Notes under the pieces: model-generated
What the model was told of the DNA's origin: nothing
Seen by the model: the letters and a program-made list of their open reading frames with translations, nothing else
Database searches by the model: none
Origin: Vibrio sp. ED004
Lineage (GTDB): Bacteria > Pseudomonadota > Gammaproteobacteria > Enterobacterales > Vibrionaceae
Length of the DNA: 64,000 nt
Assembly: GCF_023206395.1 (NCBI RefSeq)
Contig: NZ_CP066149.1
Coordinates: forward strand, 1,488,001 to 1,552,000
Direction: 5' to 3'
In this document: positions 40,124-50,544 of the stretch, in pieces
How positions within the stretch are numbered: the first letter of the stretch is position 1
How the letters are laid out: every line of letters begins with the position of its first letter
Translations under genes and position numbers: made by a program

Positions 40124-40618
40124 TTATGCCGCAGCTTCTTCTTTTTGGTCGCGAACAGCAGCGATAGTACGAACCAGCTTGCCAGCAGAAGCTTCTTTCA
40201 TGCACATCATTAGGCGTGCGATAGCTTCGTCGTAAGTTGGTAGTGTCGCTAGTACTTCAGCATCAGTAACTGCGCCTTCAAATGCAGCAGCTTTGATCTC
40301 GAAATCTTTATTCTCTTTAGCGAAGTCTTTGAAAAGACGCGCTGCAGCACCTGGGTGCTCATTAGAGAATGCGATCAGAGTTGGACCAGTGAAAGTGTCT
40401 ACTAGACACTCGTAGTCTGTACCCTGAACCGCACGGCGTGCTAGTGTGTTACGAACAACTTTCATGTAAACACCCGCTTCGCGAGCTTGTTTACGTAGAG
40501 AAGTCATTGCGCCAACTTCAACGCCACGAGAATCAGCTACAACTGCAGAAAGTGCACCACTGGCAGCTTCGTTGACTTCAGCAACAATTGCTTTTTTGTC
40601 TTGAAGATTTAAAGCCAT
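40124..40618 (-). CDS. rplJ: 50S ribosomal protein L10
   Basis: Anchors L7/L12 dimers to 23S rRNA. It has 164 residues with the typical N-terminus [19 protein letters not shown] and [20 protein letters not shown] (about 30-49). The C-terminal helix that binds L7/L12 is present. AGAGGTTAAT precedes the ATG. The 250-base upstream leader probably carries the L10-binding autoregulatory structure known in E. coli. Confidence 0.97.
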   Translation of the reverse strand: MALNLQDKKAIVAEVNEAASGALSAVVADSRGVEVGAMTSLRKQAREAGVYMKVVRNTLARRAVQGTDYECLVDTFTGPTLIAFSNEHPGAAARLFKDFAKENKDFEIKAAAFEGAVTDAEVLATLPTYDEAIARLMMCMKEASAGKLVRTIAAVRDQKEEAAA

Positions 40619-40868
40619 TTGGATTAACCTCTGGTTGTGATTACAGCACTCAATACAAAATGTAATGAGCGTTTACGATGTTATTTAAAAATGAATAAAT
40701 TCACTTCAAACCACAACATCGCCTACGTAGGTTTTATTAAGCTATCAATAATCTAATGAAAATCGACAGCGCCTACGGTCTTGGGATAGATGATTTCAAA
40801 TTGCTTTAAAACCACCCAACCACAAATATTAGGCGCAGAAGTATACACTAAATCTGCGCCTAAGCAAA
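40619..40868 (-). promoter_or_regulatory. rplJL leader region
   Basis: A 250-base gap between rplA and rplJ, AT-rich, unusually long for this cluster. In E. coli the equivalent leader holds the rplJ promoter and the L10-L7/L12 autogenous control site. Its position supports the same role, but I have not folded it. Confidence 0.4.
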
Positions 40869-41573
40869 TTAGTTTGCTTGAGTGTCAAGACTAGCTTGAT
40901 CAACAGCAACACCAGCACCCATCGTAGTAGAGATGCTTACTTTCTTCAGGTAAGTACCCTTAGCTGAAGAAGGCTTAGCTTTCTTAAGAGCAACTAGAAG
41001 TGCTTCTAGGTTCTCTTGAAGCTGGTTAGCTTCGAAAGATGCTTTACCGATAGTAGTGTGGATGATGCCGTTCTTGTCGTTACGGTAACGAACCTGACCA
41101 GCTTTAGCGTTCTTAACCGCTTCAGCAACGTTAGGAGTTACAGTACCAACTTTAGGGTTTGGCATAAGGCCGCGTGGACCTAGGATTGTACCTAGTTGAC
41201 CAACAACACGCATTGCATCTGGAGAAGCAACAACTACGTCGAAGTTCATTTCGCCTTTTTTCACTTGCTCAGCAAGATCTTCCATACCAACGATATCTGC
41301 GCCAGCAGCTTTAGCAGCTTCTGCGTTTGCACCTTGAGTGAAAACAGCAACGCGGATGTCACGGCCAGTACCGTGAGGTAGCACAGTTGCGCCACGAACG
41401 TTTTGGTCAGATTTACGAGCATCGATGCCTAGGTTAACAGCAACGTCTACAGACTCAACGAATTTAGCAGTCGCTAGTTCTTTAAGAAGAGCAACAGCTT
41501 CGTTGATTTCGTATTCTTTAGTTGAGTCAACTTTGTCGCGGATTACGCGCATACGCTTAGTAAGTTTTGCCAT
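40869..41573 (-). CDS. rplA: 50S ribosomal protein L1
   Basis: L1 stalk protein and translational repressor of its own operon. It has 234 residues: [20 protein letters not shown] at the start, [14 protein letters not shown] (about 67-80), [18 protein letters not shown] (about 132-149) and a C-terminal [16 protein letters not shown]. It starts 4 bases after rplK ends. Confidence 0.98.
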   Translation of the reverse strand: MAKLTKRMRVIRDKVDSTKEYEINEAVALLKELATAKFVESVDVAVNLGIDARKSDQNVRGATVLPHGTGRDIRVAVFTQGANAEAAKAAGADIVGMEDLAEQVKKGEMNFDVVVASPDAMRVVGQLGTILGPRGLMPNPKVGTVTPNVAEAVKNAKAGQVRYRNDKNGIIHTTIGKASFEANQLQENLEALLVALKKAKPSSAKGTYLKKVSISTTMGAGVAVDQASLDTQAN

Positions 41574-41577
41574 GATC

Positions 41578-42006
41578 TTATCCCTCTACCACTAGGCCCA
41601 TTGAACGAGCAGTACCAGCAATAGAACGCTTCATTGCTTCGATGTCAGCACCAGTCATATCAGCAGCTTTAGTTTCTGCGATTTCTTGGATTTGAGCGTC
41701 AGTTACTGTGCCCACTTTTTCAGTGTTTGGACGACCAGAACCAGACTTAACGCCAGCAGCTTTCTTAAGAAGAACAGCAGCAGGTGGAGTCTTAGTTACG
41801 AACGTGAAAGAACGGTCGTTGTAAACAGTAATAACTACTGGAGTAGGTAGACCTTTCTCAACAGATTCTGTTTTTGCGTTAAACGCTTTACAGAATTCCA
41901 TGATGTTCACGCCGTGTTGACCTAGAGCAGGACCAACCGGTGGACTTGGGTTTGCCATACCAGCTGCAACTTGCAGTTTGATATAAGCTTCAACTTTCTT
42001 AGCCAT
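41578..42006 (-). CDS. rplK: 50S ribosomal protein L11
   Basis: Forms the GTPase-associated centre with 23S rRNA and is needed for RelA activation; substrate of PrmA, also encoded in this window. The ATG at 42006 ([20 protein letters not shown]) gives the normal 142 residues and follows AGGAAA. The open frame reaches 20 codons further up but that part is the leader. The Pro-rich N-terminal loop [13 protein letters not shown] (about 20-32) is intact. Confidence 0.97.
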   Translation of the reverse strand: MAKKVEAYIKLQVAAGMANPSPPVGPALGQHGVNIMEFCKAFNAKTESVEKGLPTPVVITVYNDRSFTFVTKTPPAAVLLKKAAGVKSGSGRPNTEKVGTVTDAQIQEIAETKAADMTGADIEAMKRSIAGTARSMGLVVEG

Positions 42007-42023
42007 GATATTTCCTAATATTT

Positions 42024-42056
42024 GGGTACATGCGCCAGCCGTAAGGCGAGCTCCCC
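42024..42056 (-). promoter_or_regulatory. Putative L1-binding leader hairpin of rplKA
   Basis: The minus-strand leader can pair GGG(GAGC) with (GUA)CCC around an inner GCC-UUAC-GGC hairpin, 18 bases before the rplK ATG. L1 represses this operon in E. coli by binding an rRNA-like leader fold; the match here is by position and rough shape only. Confidence 0.4.
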
Positions 42057-42093
42057 ATAATTTCAATTAACTCTTTTTTACTTCCGCAGAAGC

Positions 42094-42130
42094 AAAAAGG
42101 CGCGAAATTATAATCATAATTCGCGCCTTT
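42094..42130 (-). terminator. Terminator between secE-nusG and rplK
   Basis: AAAGGCGCGAATTAT pairs with ATAATTTCGCGCC (one bulged base), followed on the minus strand by TTTTT. It separates the secE-nusG transcript from the ribosomal protein operon, which therefore needs its own promoter in the 88 bases before rplK. Confidence 0.8.
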
Positions 42131-42219
42131 AACAACCCTAAAAAGGTGATTTTTTATACTCTTTAATTTTGAACAGCTTATGAACTATTTATCCACAACT
42201 TGCTCAAAAGGTAAGAGTA

Positions 42220-42768
42220 TTAGTCCAGTTTTTCAACCTGACCAAATTCAAGCTCAACCGGTGTTGCACGACCAAAGATCGATACAGATACCTTAATGCG
42301 GCTTTTCTCGTAATCTACTTCTTCAACAGTACCGTTGAAGTCAGCAAATGGACCATCGTTCACACGAACCACTTCACCCGCTTCGAACATTGTCTTAGGA
42401 CGTGGAGACTCGCTCGCTTTCTCTAGACGGTTCAAGATAGCATCAGCTTCTTTGTCAGTGATTGGTGCAGGACGATCAGAGGTACCACCAATGAAGCCCA
42501 TAACACGCGGAATGCTGCGTACTAAGTGCCATGATTCATCATTCATGATCATTTGAACTAATACGTAGCCAGGGAAGAATTTACGTTCACTTTTACGACG
42601 TTGGCCTGCACGCATTTCCACTACTTCTTCAGTAGGTACTAGCACATCGCCAAATAGTTCTTCCATGTTGTGCATTTTAATATGCTCGCGTAGCGACTGT
42701 GCAACACGACCTTCAAAGCCAGAAAAAGCTTGAACTACATACCAACGTTTTTTTGGAGCTTCACTCAT
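42220..42768 (-). CDS. nusG: Transcription termination/antitermination factor NusG
   Basis: Links RNA polymerase with Rho or ribosomes. It has 182 residues: an NGN domain ([20 protein letters not shown], residues 6-25; FPGYVLVQM near 64) and a C-terminal KOW domain ([20 protein letters not shown], about 126-145). It starts 13 bases after secE. Confidence 0.98.
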   Translation of the reverse strand: MSEAPKKRWYVVQAFSGFEGRVAQSLREHIKMHNMEELFGDVLVPTEEVVEMRAGQRRKSERKFFPGYVLVQMIMNDESWHLVRSIPRVMGFIGGTSDRPAPITDKEADAILNRLEKASESPRPKTMFEAGEVVRVNDGPFADFNGTVEEVDYEKSRIKVSVSIFGRATPVELEFGQVEKLD

Positions 42769-42781
42769 GAATCAGAACCCT

Positions 42782-43159
42782 CTACACCCCAGTTGCTAGA
42801 GAAACTAGACGGACCATAATGCCGTCAATTCCCCAAAGCACTAGAGACATAACAATACATACAGCTAAAACGATCAATGTAGTTTGCATAGTTTCTTGGC
42901 GAGTAGGCCAAACAACTTTACGAATCTCCATACGAGATTCTTTTGCAAAATCGATCGCAGCTTTACCTTTAGTTGTTGTTGCTGCAACGCCTAGTGCGGC
43001 AGCAATCAGCACAACTACACCTGCAGCGCGAATTACAACAGACAATTCACCATACAGGTAATTACCCACAACAGCAGCAGCCAACAGAACAAAAGCGACA
43101 ATCCACTTCATTGTATCTGCTGCACTTGAGCTATCAGGAGTTTCAGCGTTTGCTTTCAT
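42782..43159 (-). CDS. secE: Preprotein translocase subunit SecE
   Basis: Essential membrane subunit of the SecYEG channel. It has 125 residues in the three-helix form of gammaproteobacteria: helices at about 17-35, 42-60 and 95-115. The conserved cytosolic segment [20 protein letters not shown] (about 74-93) precedes the last helix. Operon with nusG. Confidence 0.96.
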   Translation of the reverse strand: MKANAETPDSSSAADTMKWIVAFVLLAAAVVGNYLYGELSVVIRAAGVVVLIAAALGVAATTTKGKAAIDFAKESRMEIRKVVWPTRQETMQTTLIVLAVCIVMSLVLWGIDGIMVRLVSLATGV

Positions 43160-43335
43160 AAAACCAACCTGTGATAAGTCTTAAATATAGACGACAATAA
43201 CCCCGCTGTTGCAGGGCACATTCCTTTGCGTTGCAAAACAACACATCTAACAGTCATTTTAGTCAAAAAGACCGTTTAATTCTTTGCTAAGAGCCGAAAT
43301 TGATGTCAAATCACTCAACTCTTTTTTCAGCGCAG

Positions 43336-43363
43336 AAAAAGGGCATCAAATGATGCCCTTTTT
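43336..43363 (-). terminator. Intrinsic terminator of the tRNA-tuf operon
   Basis: GGGCATC and GATGCCC arms flanked by A5 and T5; the minus-strand T-run is at 43336-43340, 20 bases after tuf ends. Confidence 0.85.
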
Positions 43364-43382
43364 ACTAGTGGTTCGTCAAATC

Positions 43383-44567
43383 TTATGCAAAGATTTTAGC
43401 TACAACACCAGCACCAACTGTACGGCCACCTTCGCGGATTGCGAAACGTAGACCTTCGTCCATTGCGATTGGAGCGATTAGCTCAACAGTCATTTGAACG
43501 TTGTCACCTGGCATTACCATTTCTACGCCTTCTGGTAGAGTGATGTCGCCTGTTACGTCAGTTGTACGGAAGTAGAACTGTGGACGGTAACCTTTGAAGA
43601 AAGGAGTGTGACGGCCGCCTTCGTCTTTAGAAAGTACGTATACTTCAGACTCAAACTTAGTGTGTGGGTTGATAGAACCTTTCGCAGAAAGTACTTGACC
43701 ACGTTCAACGTCATCACGCTTAGTACCACGTAGAAGTGCACCAACGTTCTCACCTGCACGACCTTCGTCAAGCAGTTTACGGAACATTTCAACACCAGTA
43801 CAAGTAGTAAGAGTAGTCTCTTTGATACCAACGATTTCTACTTCGTCACCTACACGTAGGATACCGCGCTCGATACGACCAGTTACAACAGTACCACGAC
43901 CTTGAATTGAGAATACATCTTCAATTGGTAGTAGGAACGGTTGGTCTACTGCACGCTCTGGCTCTGGGATGTAAGAATCTAGTGCTTCTGCAAGCTCAAC
44001 GATCTTGTCTTCCCACTGCTTCTCGCCGTTTAGTGCGCCAAGTGCAGAACCTTGGATAACTGGTAGGTCATCACCTGGGAAGTCGTACTCAGAAAGAAGT
44101 TCACGAACTTCCATTTCTACTAGCTCAAGTAGCTCTTCGTCATCAACCATGTCACATTTGTTCATGAATACGATGATGTAAGGGATACCAACTTGACGAC
44201 CAAGTAGGATGTGCTCACGAGTTTGAGGCATAGGGCCGTCAGTCGCAGCAACAACTAGGATACCGCCGTCCATTTGTGCAGCACCAGTGATCATGTTTTT
44301 AACATAATCCGCGTGTCCTGGACAGTCTACGTGTGCGTAGTGACGTGCTGGAGTATCGTACTCAACGTGAGAAGTTGCGATTGTGATACCACGCTCACGC
44401 TCTTCTGGAGCGTTATCGATAGATGCGAAATCTTTAGCAACACCGCCGTACACTTTTGCAAGCGTAGTACAGATAGCAGCTGTTAGAGTTGTTTTACCGT
44501 GGTCAACGTGGCCGATAGTACCAACGTTTACGTGCGGTTTCGTACGTTCAAATTTTTCTTTAGACAT
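43383..44567 (-). CDS. tuf: Elongation factor Tu
   Basis: GTPase that delivers aminoacyl-tRNA to the ribosome. It has 394 residues from the ATG at 44567 ([20 protein letters not shown]). Visible are the P-loop GHVDHGKT (19-26), switch region [16 protein letters not shown] (about 59-74), [12 protein letters not shown] (81-92) and NKCDMVD (136-142). The frame runs 18 codons further up without family similarity. AGAGGGACACCCC precedes the start. It lies behind four tRNA genes, as tufB does in E. coli; a second tuf copy usually exists elsewhere. Confidence 0.98.
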   Translation of the reverse strand: MSKEKFERTKPHVNVGTIGHVDHGKTTLTAAICTTLAKVYGGVAKDFASIDNAPEERERGITIATSHVEYDTPARHYAHVDCPGHADYVKNMITGAAQMDGGILVVAATDGPMPQTREHILLGRQVGIPYIIVFMNKCDMVDDEELLELVEMEVRELLSEYDFPGDDLPVIQGSALGALNGEKQWEDKIVELAEALDSYIPEPERAVDQPFLLPIEDVFSIQGRGTVVTGRIERGILRVGDEVEIVGIKETTLTTCTGVEMFRKLLDEGRAGENVGALLRGTKRDDVERGQVLSAKGSINPHTKFESEVYVLSKDEGGRHTPFFKGYRPQFYFRTTDVTGDITLPEGVEMVMPGDNVQMTVELIAPIAMDEGLRFAIREGGRTVGAGVVAKIFA

Positions 44568-44661
44568 GGGGTGTCCCTCTAGGTACGGATTAGGTGGCTT
44601 AAAATAAGACCACGCAACCAAAAAAATGGTTTTCTTTATTAAAGGAGAAGAAGCTTTAGAC

Positions 44662-44737
44662 TGGTGCTAATACCCAGAGTCGAACTGGGGACCTCACCCT
44701 TACCAAGGGTGCGCTCTACCGACTGAGCTATATCAGC
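44662..44737 (-). tRNA. tRNA-Thr (GGT)
   Basis: A complete cloverleaf of 76 nt: acceptor GCTGATA/TATTAGC, anticodon stem CACCC/GGGTG with loop TTGGTAA (anticodon GGT), GGTTCGA-type T-loop and encoded CCA. Last of four tRNAs before tuf. Confidence 0.96.
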
Positions 44738-44750
44738 ACACAAAATGAGT

Positions 44751-44825
<75 letters not shown>

Positions 44826-44864
44826 AACACGTAACTCTGTTTGAGCTATTTAACCTTTAGAATA

Positions 44865-44949
<85 letters not shown>

Positions 44950-44993
44950 AAATTTTGAGCTTTCTCTCGCTTTCCTTAAAGGAAGGGAGAAAG

Positions 44994-45069
<76 letters not shown>

Positions 45070-45082
45070 ACAAGTGGGGCGC

Positions 45083-45111
45083 ATTTTATTGAATGATTTT
45101 CCACCTTGCAA
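45083..45111 (-). promoter_or_regulatory. Promoter of the tRNA-tuf operon
   Basis: Minus strand TTGCAA (45106-45111), 17-bp spacer and TAAAAT (45083-45088), followed by GCGCCCC. The GC-rich discriminator fits stringent control of stable RNA. Confidence 0.8.
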
Positions 45112-45279
45112 TAGTAAATTGAAAAAAAGTGCAAAATTCTCTTACCAAACTCCAACATACGGCTATTTAGCTCAAGGTTTCTATCTTTAACCCGCATCTA
45201 GCACAGGAAGATATTTTATTTATCTATCGCTTGATGTATTTTCCATGCACTTGTTTTGTTATCCACTATAGAGTTTTGT

Positions 45280-46203
45280 ATGAGCCCATTTATGTCATTT
45301 GACCGCGAACGCTGGTCTGAGCTAAGGAATTTAGTTCCGATGACACTTTCTGAAAGCGACTTAAAAGAGCTTCAAGGCATCAATGAAAAACTCACAATGG
45401 AAGAGGCTGTGGAGATCTACCTACCGCTTTCTCGCCTATTGAATCTCTATGTGGCAGCCAGACAAAACAGAAACTCGGTACTTCATGAGTTCCTAGATAA
45501 GAAAGAGAAAGCGCCACCTTTTATCATCGGGATTGCAGGTAGTGTTGCGGTTGGTAAAAGTACGACTGCGCGACTGCTTAAAGCCCTACTCTCTCGTTGG
45601 GAAAACCACCCAAAAGTTGAGCTAGTCACAACGGACGGTTTCTTGTACCCAAATGAAGTGTTGGAAGAGAAAGGTTTGATGAGTAAAAAAGGCTTCCCTG
45701 AGTCTTACGACATCAAGCGTCTAGTGAACTTTGTCTCTGATGTGAAGGCGTGCAAAAGAAATGTCACCGCACCGGTATACTCGCACCTAACTTACAACAT
45801 TACTGATGATGTTAAGTGTGTCGACCTACCTGATGTGCTTATTATTGAAGGGCTTAATGTCTTACAGAGTGGCATGAACTACCCACACGAACCGCATCGT
45901 GTGTTTATTTCAGACTTCCTTGATTTCTCACTCTATGTTGATGCTGACAGCCAGCAGATCAAAGAGTGGTACATCAATCGTTTTATGAAGTTTCGCGACG
46001 GGCCGTTTACCAAGCCTGGTTCGTACTTTAGTCATTACACTAAGCTGTCGAATCAAGCTGCACTAGACAAAGCGGAAGGAATCTGGAGTTCAATCAATGG
46101 CTTAAACCTTGAACAAAATATCCTTCCGACAAGAGAAAGAGCGCACCTGATTTTGCGAAAAGGCGCAGATCACATGGTTGAAGAAGTGTTACTCAGAAAA
46201 TAG
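45280..46203 (+). CDS. coaA: Type I pantothenate kinase
   Basis: Phosphorylates pantothenate, the first step of CoA synthesis, which also supplies the CoA used by Acs and AccABCD. 307 residues; Walker [13 protein letters not shown] (about 84-95), [10 protein letters not shown] (about 118-127) and IIEGLNVLQ (about 190-198). A TTG eight codons upstream is in frame, but the ATG at 45280 ([12 protein letters not shown]) is the family-like start. It converges on birA with 7 bases between the stops and no visible terminator. Confidence 0.96.
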   Translation: MSPFMSFDRERWSELRNLVPMTLSESDLKELQGINEKLTMEEAVEIYLPLSRLLNLYVAARQNRNSVLHEFLDKKEKAPPFIIGIAGSVAVGKSTTARLLKALLSRWENHPKVELVTTDGFLYPNEVLEEKGLMSKKGFPESYDIKRLVNFVSDVKACKRNVTAPVYSHLTYNITDDVKCVDLPDVLIIEGLNVLQSGMNYPHEPHRVFISDFLDFSLYVDADSQQIKEWYINRFMKFRDGPFTKPGSYFSHYTKLSNQAALDKAEGIWSSINGLNLEQNILPTRERAHLILRKGADHMVEEVLLRK

Positions 46204-46210
46204 TAACGCC

Positions 46211-47176
46211 TTAATCCCCTTTTCGTAGTGATATTTCGCCACCAATATAACTCTCGATGCCATTCTCGGTTTTGAGTAACACAGCCCCCTGTTCATCGAT
46301 GCCTTGAACAACACCTTCAATTTCTCTAGGTCCAATAATCAACCTAACATTGCGACCTAAGAAATTATCTAAGCGATTCCAACGTTCTACGAAGTTAGAC
46401 ATACCTTTCAATTCATAATCCACAAGAGACTTATCCCAAGCATTGATCAGAGCCTGTGCTAATTGGTTACGATCTGGCACCTTCCCGTCACACACTTCTT
46501 TAAGAGAAGTCCACGGTTGACCAATACCTGATGTTGTTGGGTCCATAGATAGATTTAGTCCTAAACCAATCACAATATGAGCTGCGCCACCTGACTGTCC
46601 AGAGAGCTCGACCAAGATACCCGCGAGCTTCTTGTCATTGTGGTATAGATCATTCGGCCACTTAAGCTTGATGCCTTCAACGCCCATCTCTTTTAAAGCC
46701 TCAACAACGGCTACGCCAACCACAAGGCTTAAGCCCATTGCAGCAGCCATACCAGCGTCAAGTCTCCAGTACATTGAAAGGTACAGGTTTGCACCAAATG
46801 GCGATACCCACTCTCTTCCACGACGCCCGCGGCCAGCAGCTTGATATTCAGCAATACAAACCGAACCGGACTCAAGAGTATTCGTACGCTCTAACAAGTG
46901 TTGATTAGTAGAACCAATGATTGGGATCAGATCAAGCGAAGCGTCAGGGCTCGGAGCTGACAATTTCTCTTGGTCAAGCATGTCCAACTGGTTAGCTAAC
47001 TTGTAGCCCTTGCCTTGCACTCGATAGATATCCAATCCCCACCCTTGAATCCCTTTAATGTGCTTACTGATAGCCGCTCTTGAGACGCCTATCATCTCGC
47101 CGAGGTCTTCTCCGGAATGAAACTCGCCACCGGAAAGGCATTTTAGTAGTGCTAACTTAGTACTGTGCTCCCTCAC
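46211..47176 (-). CDS. birA: Biotin-protein ligase and biotin operon repressor
   Basis: Adds biotin to AccB and represses biotin synthesis genes. 321 residues: an N-terminal winged helix (HSGEDLGEMIGVSRAAISKHI, about 17-37), a ligase domain with GRGRRGREW (about 114-122) and KWPNDLYHNDKKLAGIL (about 172-188), and a C-terminal SH3-like domain. Starts with GTG at 47176, whose GTGA overlaps the murB TGA by four bases, so the genes are translationally coupled. Confidence 0.96.
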   Translation of the reverse strand: MREHSTKLALLKCLSGGEFHSGEDLGEMIGVSRAAISKHIKGIQGWGLDIYRVQGKGYKLANQLDMLDQEKLSAPSPDASLDLIPIIGSTNQHLLERTNTLESGSVCIAEYQAAGRGRRGREWVSPFGANLYLSMYWRLDAGMAAAMGLSLVVGVAVVEALKEMGVEGIKLKWPNDLYHNDKKLAGILVELSGQSGGAAHIVIGLGLNLSMDPTTSGIGQPWTSLKEVCDGKVPDRNQLAQALINAWDKSLVDYELKGMSNFVERWNRLDNFLGRNVRLIIGPREIEGVVQGIDEQGAVLLKTENGIESYIGGEISLRKGD

Positions 47177-48219
47177 ACTAATGCCTCCAAAGCTCTATCT
47201 AGGTTTGTCTCGCTATCTCTACCCATAAAGCGGACTTCGTGTTCCAACTGAATATCGAACTTGTTCAGGACAGCTTGACGAACTCGGTCTGCAAGCTTAA
47301 GAATGTCGATAGCAGAAGCTTGATCATAATTGATGAGAACCAGTGCTTGATTCGGGTGAACTTGAGCGCCGCCTTCAGTTACACCTTTAAACTGGCATTG
47401 ATCAATCAGCCATCCTGCGGCAACTTTGATCATGTCGTTACTCTCGTAACCAACGATGTTTGGGTACAGCTCTGACAGGCGATCAAAATGATCTTTAGTG
47501 ATCACGGGGTTTTTGAAAAAGCTTCCAGCATTGCCCTGTTTCGAAGGGTCTGGCAGTTTGCTCGAACGAATAGCACATACTTCATCGAATATCGTACTAG
47601 GGGAAAGTGTTTCTGCTGGCAGGCTTTTAAGTGGGCCGTAATGGTTACATGGCTTCCACTCTTTCGGCAGTGTTAAACCAATCGCGACAACAATCGCTTT
47701 GCCATAAAGCGCATGTTTAAAAATAGAATCTCGGTAACCAAAGAGGCATTCCTCTTTGCTTAATCGCTTAACTGTATAAGTATCCAGACAGAGAATATCG
47801 ACGTATTCACAGACATCTTGCAGCTCAACGCCGTACGCACCAATATTCTGAATAGGTGCAGAGCCAGAACAACCCGGTATCATTGCAAGGTTTTCTAAGC
47901 CACCAAGCCCTCTATCAACACTCCACTTAACCAAGCTAGGCCAATCCTCACCACCATTAACATGTAGATGGTGATGACTCTCTGTCTCTGTTAGCGTAAT
48001 TCCAGCTAACTGGTTCACAATAATCAAGCCTGCAAAGTGCTCAGTAAAAAGCATATTACTGCCCTTACCCAGTATTAACTTAGGCAAAGTTGACCATTTA
48101 GGGTCTTGATAAACTGTAATCAGTTCTTCGATAGTCGTGACTTCAACCAACGCATCACATGTCTGATCGATGGAAAAAGTATGAACGTTTTTTAAACTAG
48201 CATTGAGATGGAATTGCAT
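47173..48219 (-). CDS. murB: UDP-N-acetylenolpyruvoylglucosamine reductase
   Basis: FAD/NADPH-dependent second step of peptidoglycan precursor synthesis. 348 residues of the type I form. LGKGSNMLFTE (about 49-59), IPGCSGSAPIQNIGAYGVE (about 114-132), GNAGSFFKNP with the catalytic Ser (about 222-231) and EGGAQVHPNQAL with the catalytic Glu region are visible. An in-frame TTG four codons upstream is less likely than the ATG at 48219. murB-birA order matches E. coli. Confidence 0.96.
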   Translation of the reverse strand: MQFHLNASLKNVHTFSIDQTCDALVEVTTIEELITVYQDPKWSTLPKLILGKGSNMLFTEHFAGLIIVNQLAGITLTETESHHHLHVNGGEDWPSLVKWSVDRGLGGLENLAMIPGCSGSAPIQNIGAYGVELQDVCEYVDILCLDTYTVKRLSKEECLFGYRDSIFKHALYGKAIVVAIGLTLPKEWKPCNHYGPLKSLPAETLSPSTIFDEVCAIRSSKLPDPSKQGNAGSFFKNPVITKDHFDRLSELYPNIVGYESNDMIKVAAGWLIDQCQFKGVTEGGAQVHPNQALVLINYDQASAIDILKLADRVRQAVLNKFDIQLEHEVRFMGRDSETNLDRALEALV

Positions 48220-48285
48220 GACGATATTCAATTAACTTACACTGCAGCCATTCTACAGCAGATAAACCAGTGGCGCAGTGACTGA

Positions 48286-48717
48286 ATGAACAATGTCATC
48301 ATTACCCAATTAGACCCAGTAAAGGTTCCCCTCGTAAAACGTTTCTACAAGGAACATTATCCAACAGGGAAAGCCAATAAGAGTGAGCTTATCTATTCAT
48401 TACTCATGGATAACGAGCTTTGTGGTGTCGTGCGTTTTCGGACGATAGAAAATGTTCGCTTACTTACCGGAATGGCTATATCAAAAGAACATCGTGGTAA
48501 GCAATTAGGCTCTCAGCTTATGGATTATTGTGCTCAGCATACACTGACGGAAAACGACTACTGCTTTGCATACGCTCACCTCACCAGCTTTTACTCACGA
48601 CATCAGTTCGTACAGATCGCTCCAGAACAGCTACCCAATGGCTTAAGAGTTTTATACGAGCGCTATTCGAATAGCGGAAAAGATCTCATTCCTATGCATT
48701 ATCAGCAAAATTGTTAG
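48286..48717 (+). CDS. GNAT-family N-acetyltransferase
   Basis: 143 residues with a GNAT fold: a central strand GVVRFRTIENVRLLTGMAIS (about 45-64) and the acetyl-CoA loop KEHRGKQLGSQLMDY (about 65-79, R-G-x-x-L-G pattern). Substrate unknown. Divergent from murB and 91 bases before pssA on the same strand. Confidence 0.85.
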   Translation: MNNVIITQLDPVKVPLVKRFYKEHYPTGKANKSELIYSLLMDNELCGVVRFRTIENVRLLTGMAISKEHRGKQLGSQLMDYCAQHTLTENDYCFAYAHLTSFYSRHQFVQIAPEQLPNGLRVLYERYSNSGKDLIPMHYQQNC

Positions 48718-48808
48718 AGAATGCCTCGATTATCTAGTATTTGGGTCTATCCCTTTGGTAAAATTAAAGGTTCGCAATTTTGCATATTTTTAAGGTAAAA
48801 CAGTCAAT

Positions 48809-50149
48809 ATGATTGCCAGTAGGAATCCATTCATACAGTTGCCAACCATAGCGCAGAATCCTGACAAGTTTGAAGTACTACTATCAGCGCAAGAGTTTCG
48901 AACTCGCTTACTTGATGAGATATCTCGCGCAACGACTCGTATTAGTTTAGTCGCTTTGTACCTTGAAGATGATGAGGCTGGCCGTGAGATCCTAACTGCC
49001 TTATATGAAGCAAAGCAAAAGAATCCAGAACTAGACGTGAGTGTATGTGTCGATTGGCACAGAGCTCAACGTGGATTGATTGGCGCAGAGTCCTCTGAAG
49101 GCAACGCGGCAATGTATAAAGAGTTTTCTGAAAAGTATCAGCACTCTGTTCCTGTCTATGGCATCCCTGTTCGCGGTAAAGAAGTCTTTGGCGTATTGCA
49201 CCTAAAAGGCTTTATTGTCGATGACAGCGTGATATACAGCGGTGCAAGCCTTAACAATATCTATCTGAATTACCATGATCGCTATCGCTTTGATCGCTAC
49301 CATGTTTTAAACAACGCAGCACTTGCTGATTCGATGTTTACTTACGTGCACGAGCAGATGATCTCAGACAGTGCCGTTTACGACTTGGCAGATAAGAACA
49401 AGCCAGTAACTAAAGAACTGAAACCAGCGATTCGCCAGTTCCGAGCTTCACTAGCTCGATCTCAATACCAATTCGATGGTCAGGATGTTTCGCCAGAGCA
49501 AGTCGCCGTAACGCCATTAGTTGGTATTGGTAAACGACGTAACCGTCTGAATCAAGGCATCAATCAACTTGTCGCTCAAGCTAAAGATGAGATCTTTATC
49601 TGCACACCTTACTTCAACTTCCCACCTAGCCTAGCGAAGGAAGTGAAGAAAGCGCTTAAGCGTGGCGTAAAGGTCAGTATTGTTGTTGGTGATAAAACTG
49701 CGAACGATTTCTTTATCTCACCAGAAGAAGAGTTTAAAACGATTGGTGGCTTGCCATATCTTTACGAATTGAACTTACGCCGTTTCGCTAAAGCCAATGA
49801 AGCTCACATTGCTAGCCGCAATCTATCGATTCGACTTTGGCAACACGATTCTAATAGCTTCCACCTGAAGGGTATCTGGGTTGATAAGCGTTATATGCTC
49901 CTAACAGGCAATAATCTAAACCCTCGTGCATGGAAACTCGATCTAGAAAACGGTATCTTTATCCAAGATCACTACCATCACCTAACTGATAAGTTCCAAG
50001 CTGAAGTAGACAACATTCTTCAACACACTCAGCTTATCTGTACTTATAAGCAGTTAGATAAAGTAGATAGCTATCCAACGGAAGTTCAGAAGCTAATTCG
50101 TAAGATCACTCGTGTCAAAGCAGACAGAGTGCTTAAACAGATTCTATAG
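48809..50149 (+). CDS. pssA: CDP-diacylglycerol-serine O-phosphatidyltransferase
   Basis: Makes phosphatidylserine from CDP-diacylglycerol and serine, the first step to phosphatidylethanolamine. 446 residues of the PLD-like class II form found in gammaproteobacteria: two HxK motifs, HLKGFIVDD (about 131-139) and HLKGIWVDK (about 352-360), each followed by the SGASLNN / TGNNLNPR segments. No membrane helix; the enzyme is peripheral. Own terminator follows. Confidence 0.96.
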   Translation: MIASRNPFIQLPTIAQNPDKFEVLLSAQEFRTRLLDEISRATTRISLVALYLEDDEAGREILTALYEAKQKNPELDVSVCVDWHRAQRGLIGAESSEGNAAMYKEFSEKYQHSVPVYGIPVRGKEVFGVLHLKGFIVDDSVIYSGASLNNIYLNYHDRYRFDRYHVLNNAALADSMFTYVHEQMISDSAVYDLADKNKPVTKELKPAIRQFRASLARSQYQFDGQDVSPEQVAVTPLVGIGKRRNRLNQGINQLVAQAKDEIFICTPYFNFPPSLAKEVKKALKRGVKVSIVVGDKTANDFFISPEEEFKTIGGLPYLYELNLRRFAKANEAHIASRNLSIRLWQHDSNSFHLKGIWVDKRYMLLTGNNLNPRAWKLDLENGIFIQDHYHHLTDKFQAEVDNILQHTQLICTYKQLDKVDSYPTEVQKLIRKITRVKADRVLKQIL

Positions 50150-50174
50150 CGAATAGCTGCTCATACAGTTAATC

Positions 50175-50203
50175 AACGCCTAGCAAACGCTAGGCGTTTT
50201 TTT
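50175..50203 (+). terminator. Intrinsic terminator of pssA
   Basis: AACGCCTAGC AAAC GCTAGGCGTT followed by TTTTT; a perfect 10-bp stem. Confidence 0.9.
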
Positions 50204-50435
50204 ATCAGTTATACGAGAGTACGAAATATATTTTCTGAACTGGTACAAACTATTAAACGTTAGCTAAGGCTCGAATATCAACTAACCTATAGAAACTCCC
50301 CACACTTTCCTTCATCGGTCTCGGGAATGACTAGATCGGACATAAGTTCATCCAACACATCTAATGATCCAAACTCCAATCAAACACACCGAATCAACCA
50401 TTTCCTCCCCCTCCTAAATAACACTAAGTAGCCTC

Positions 50436-50477
50436 AATCAATATCAGAATAGTCTTAATCAATATCAGAATAGTCTT
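50436..50477. repeat. 21-bp tandem duplication
   Basis: AATCAATATCAGAATAGTCTT occurs twice head to tail (50436-50456, 50457-50477) in the gene-free region between pssA and tRNA-Asp. Confidence 0.85.
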
Positions 50478-50544
50478 AATAGTTAATCTAAGTATCACGA
50501 AACTCTTACGACGACATGTGCAGATAGAAGGCATATAAAGCTTG

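Noticed and set aside
45256..45279. Longer coaA start at TTG
   Set aside because: The eight extra codons have no family similarity and no RBS; the ATG at 45280 fits better.
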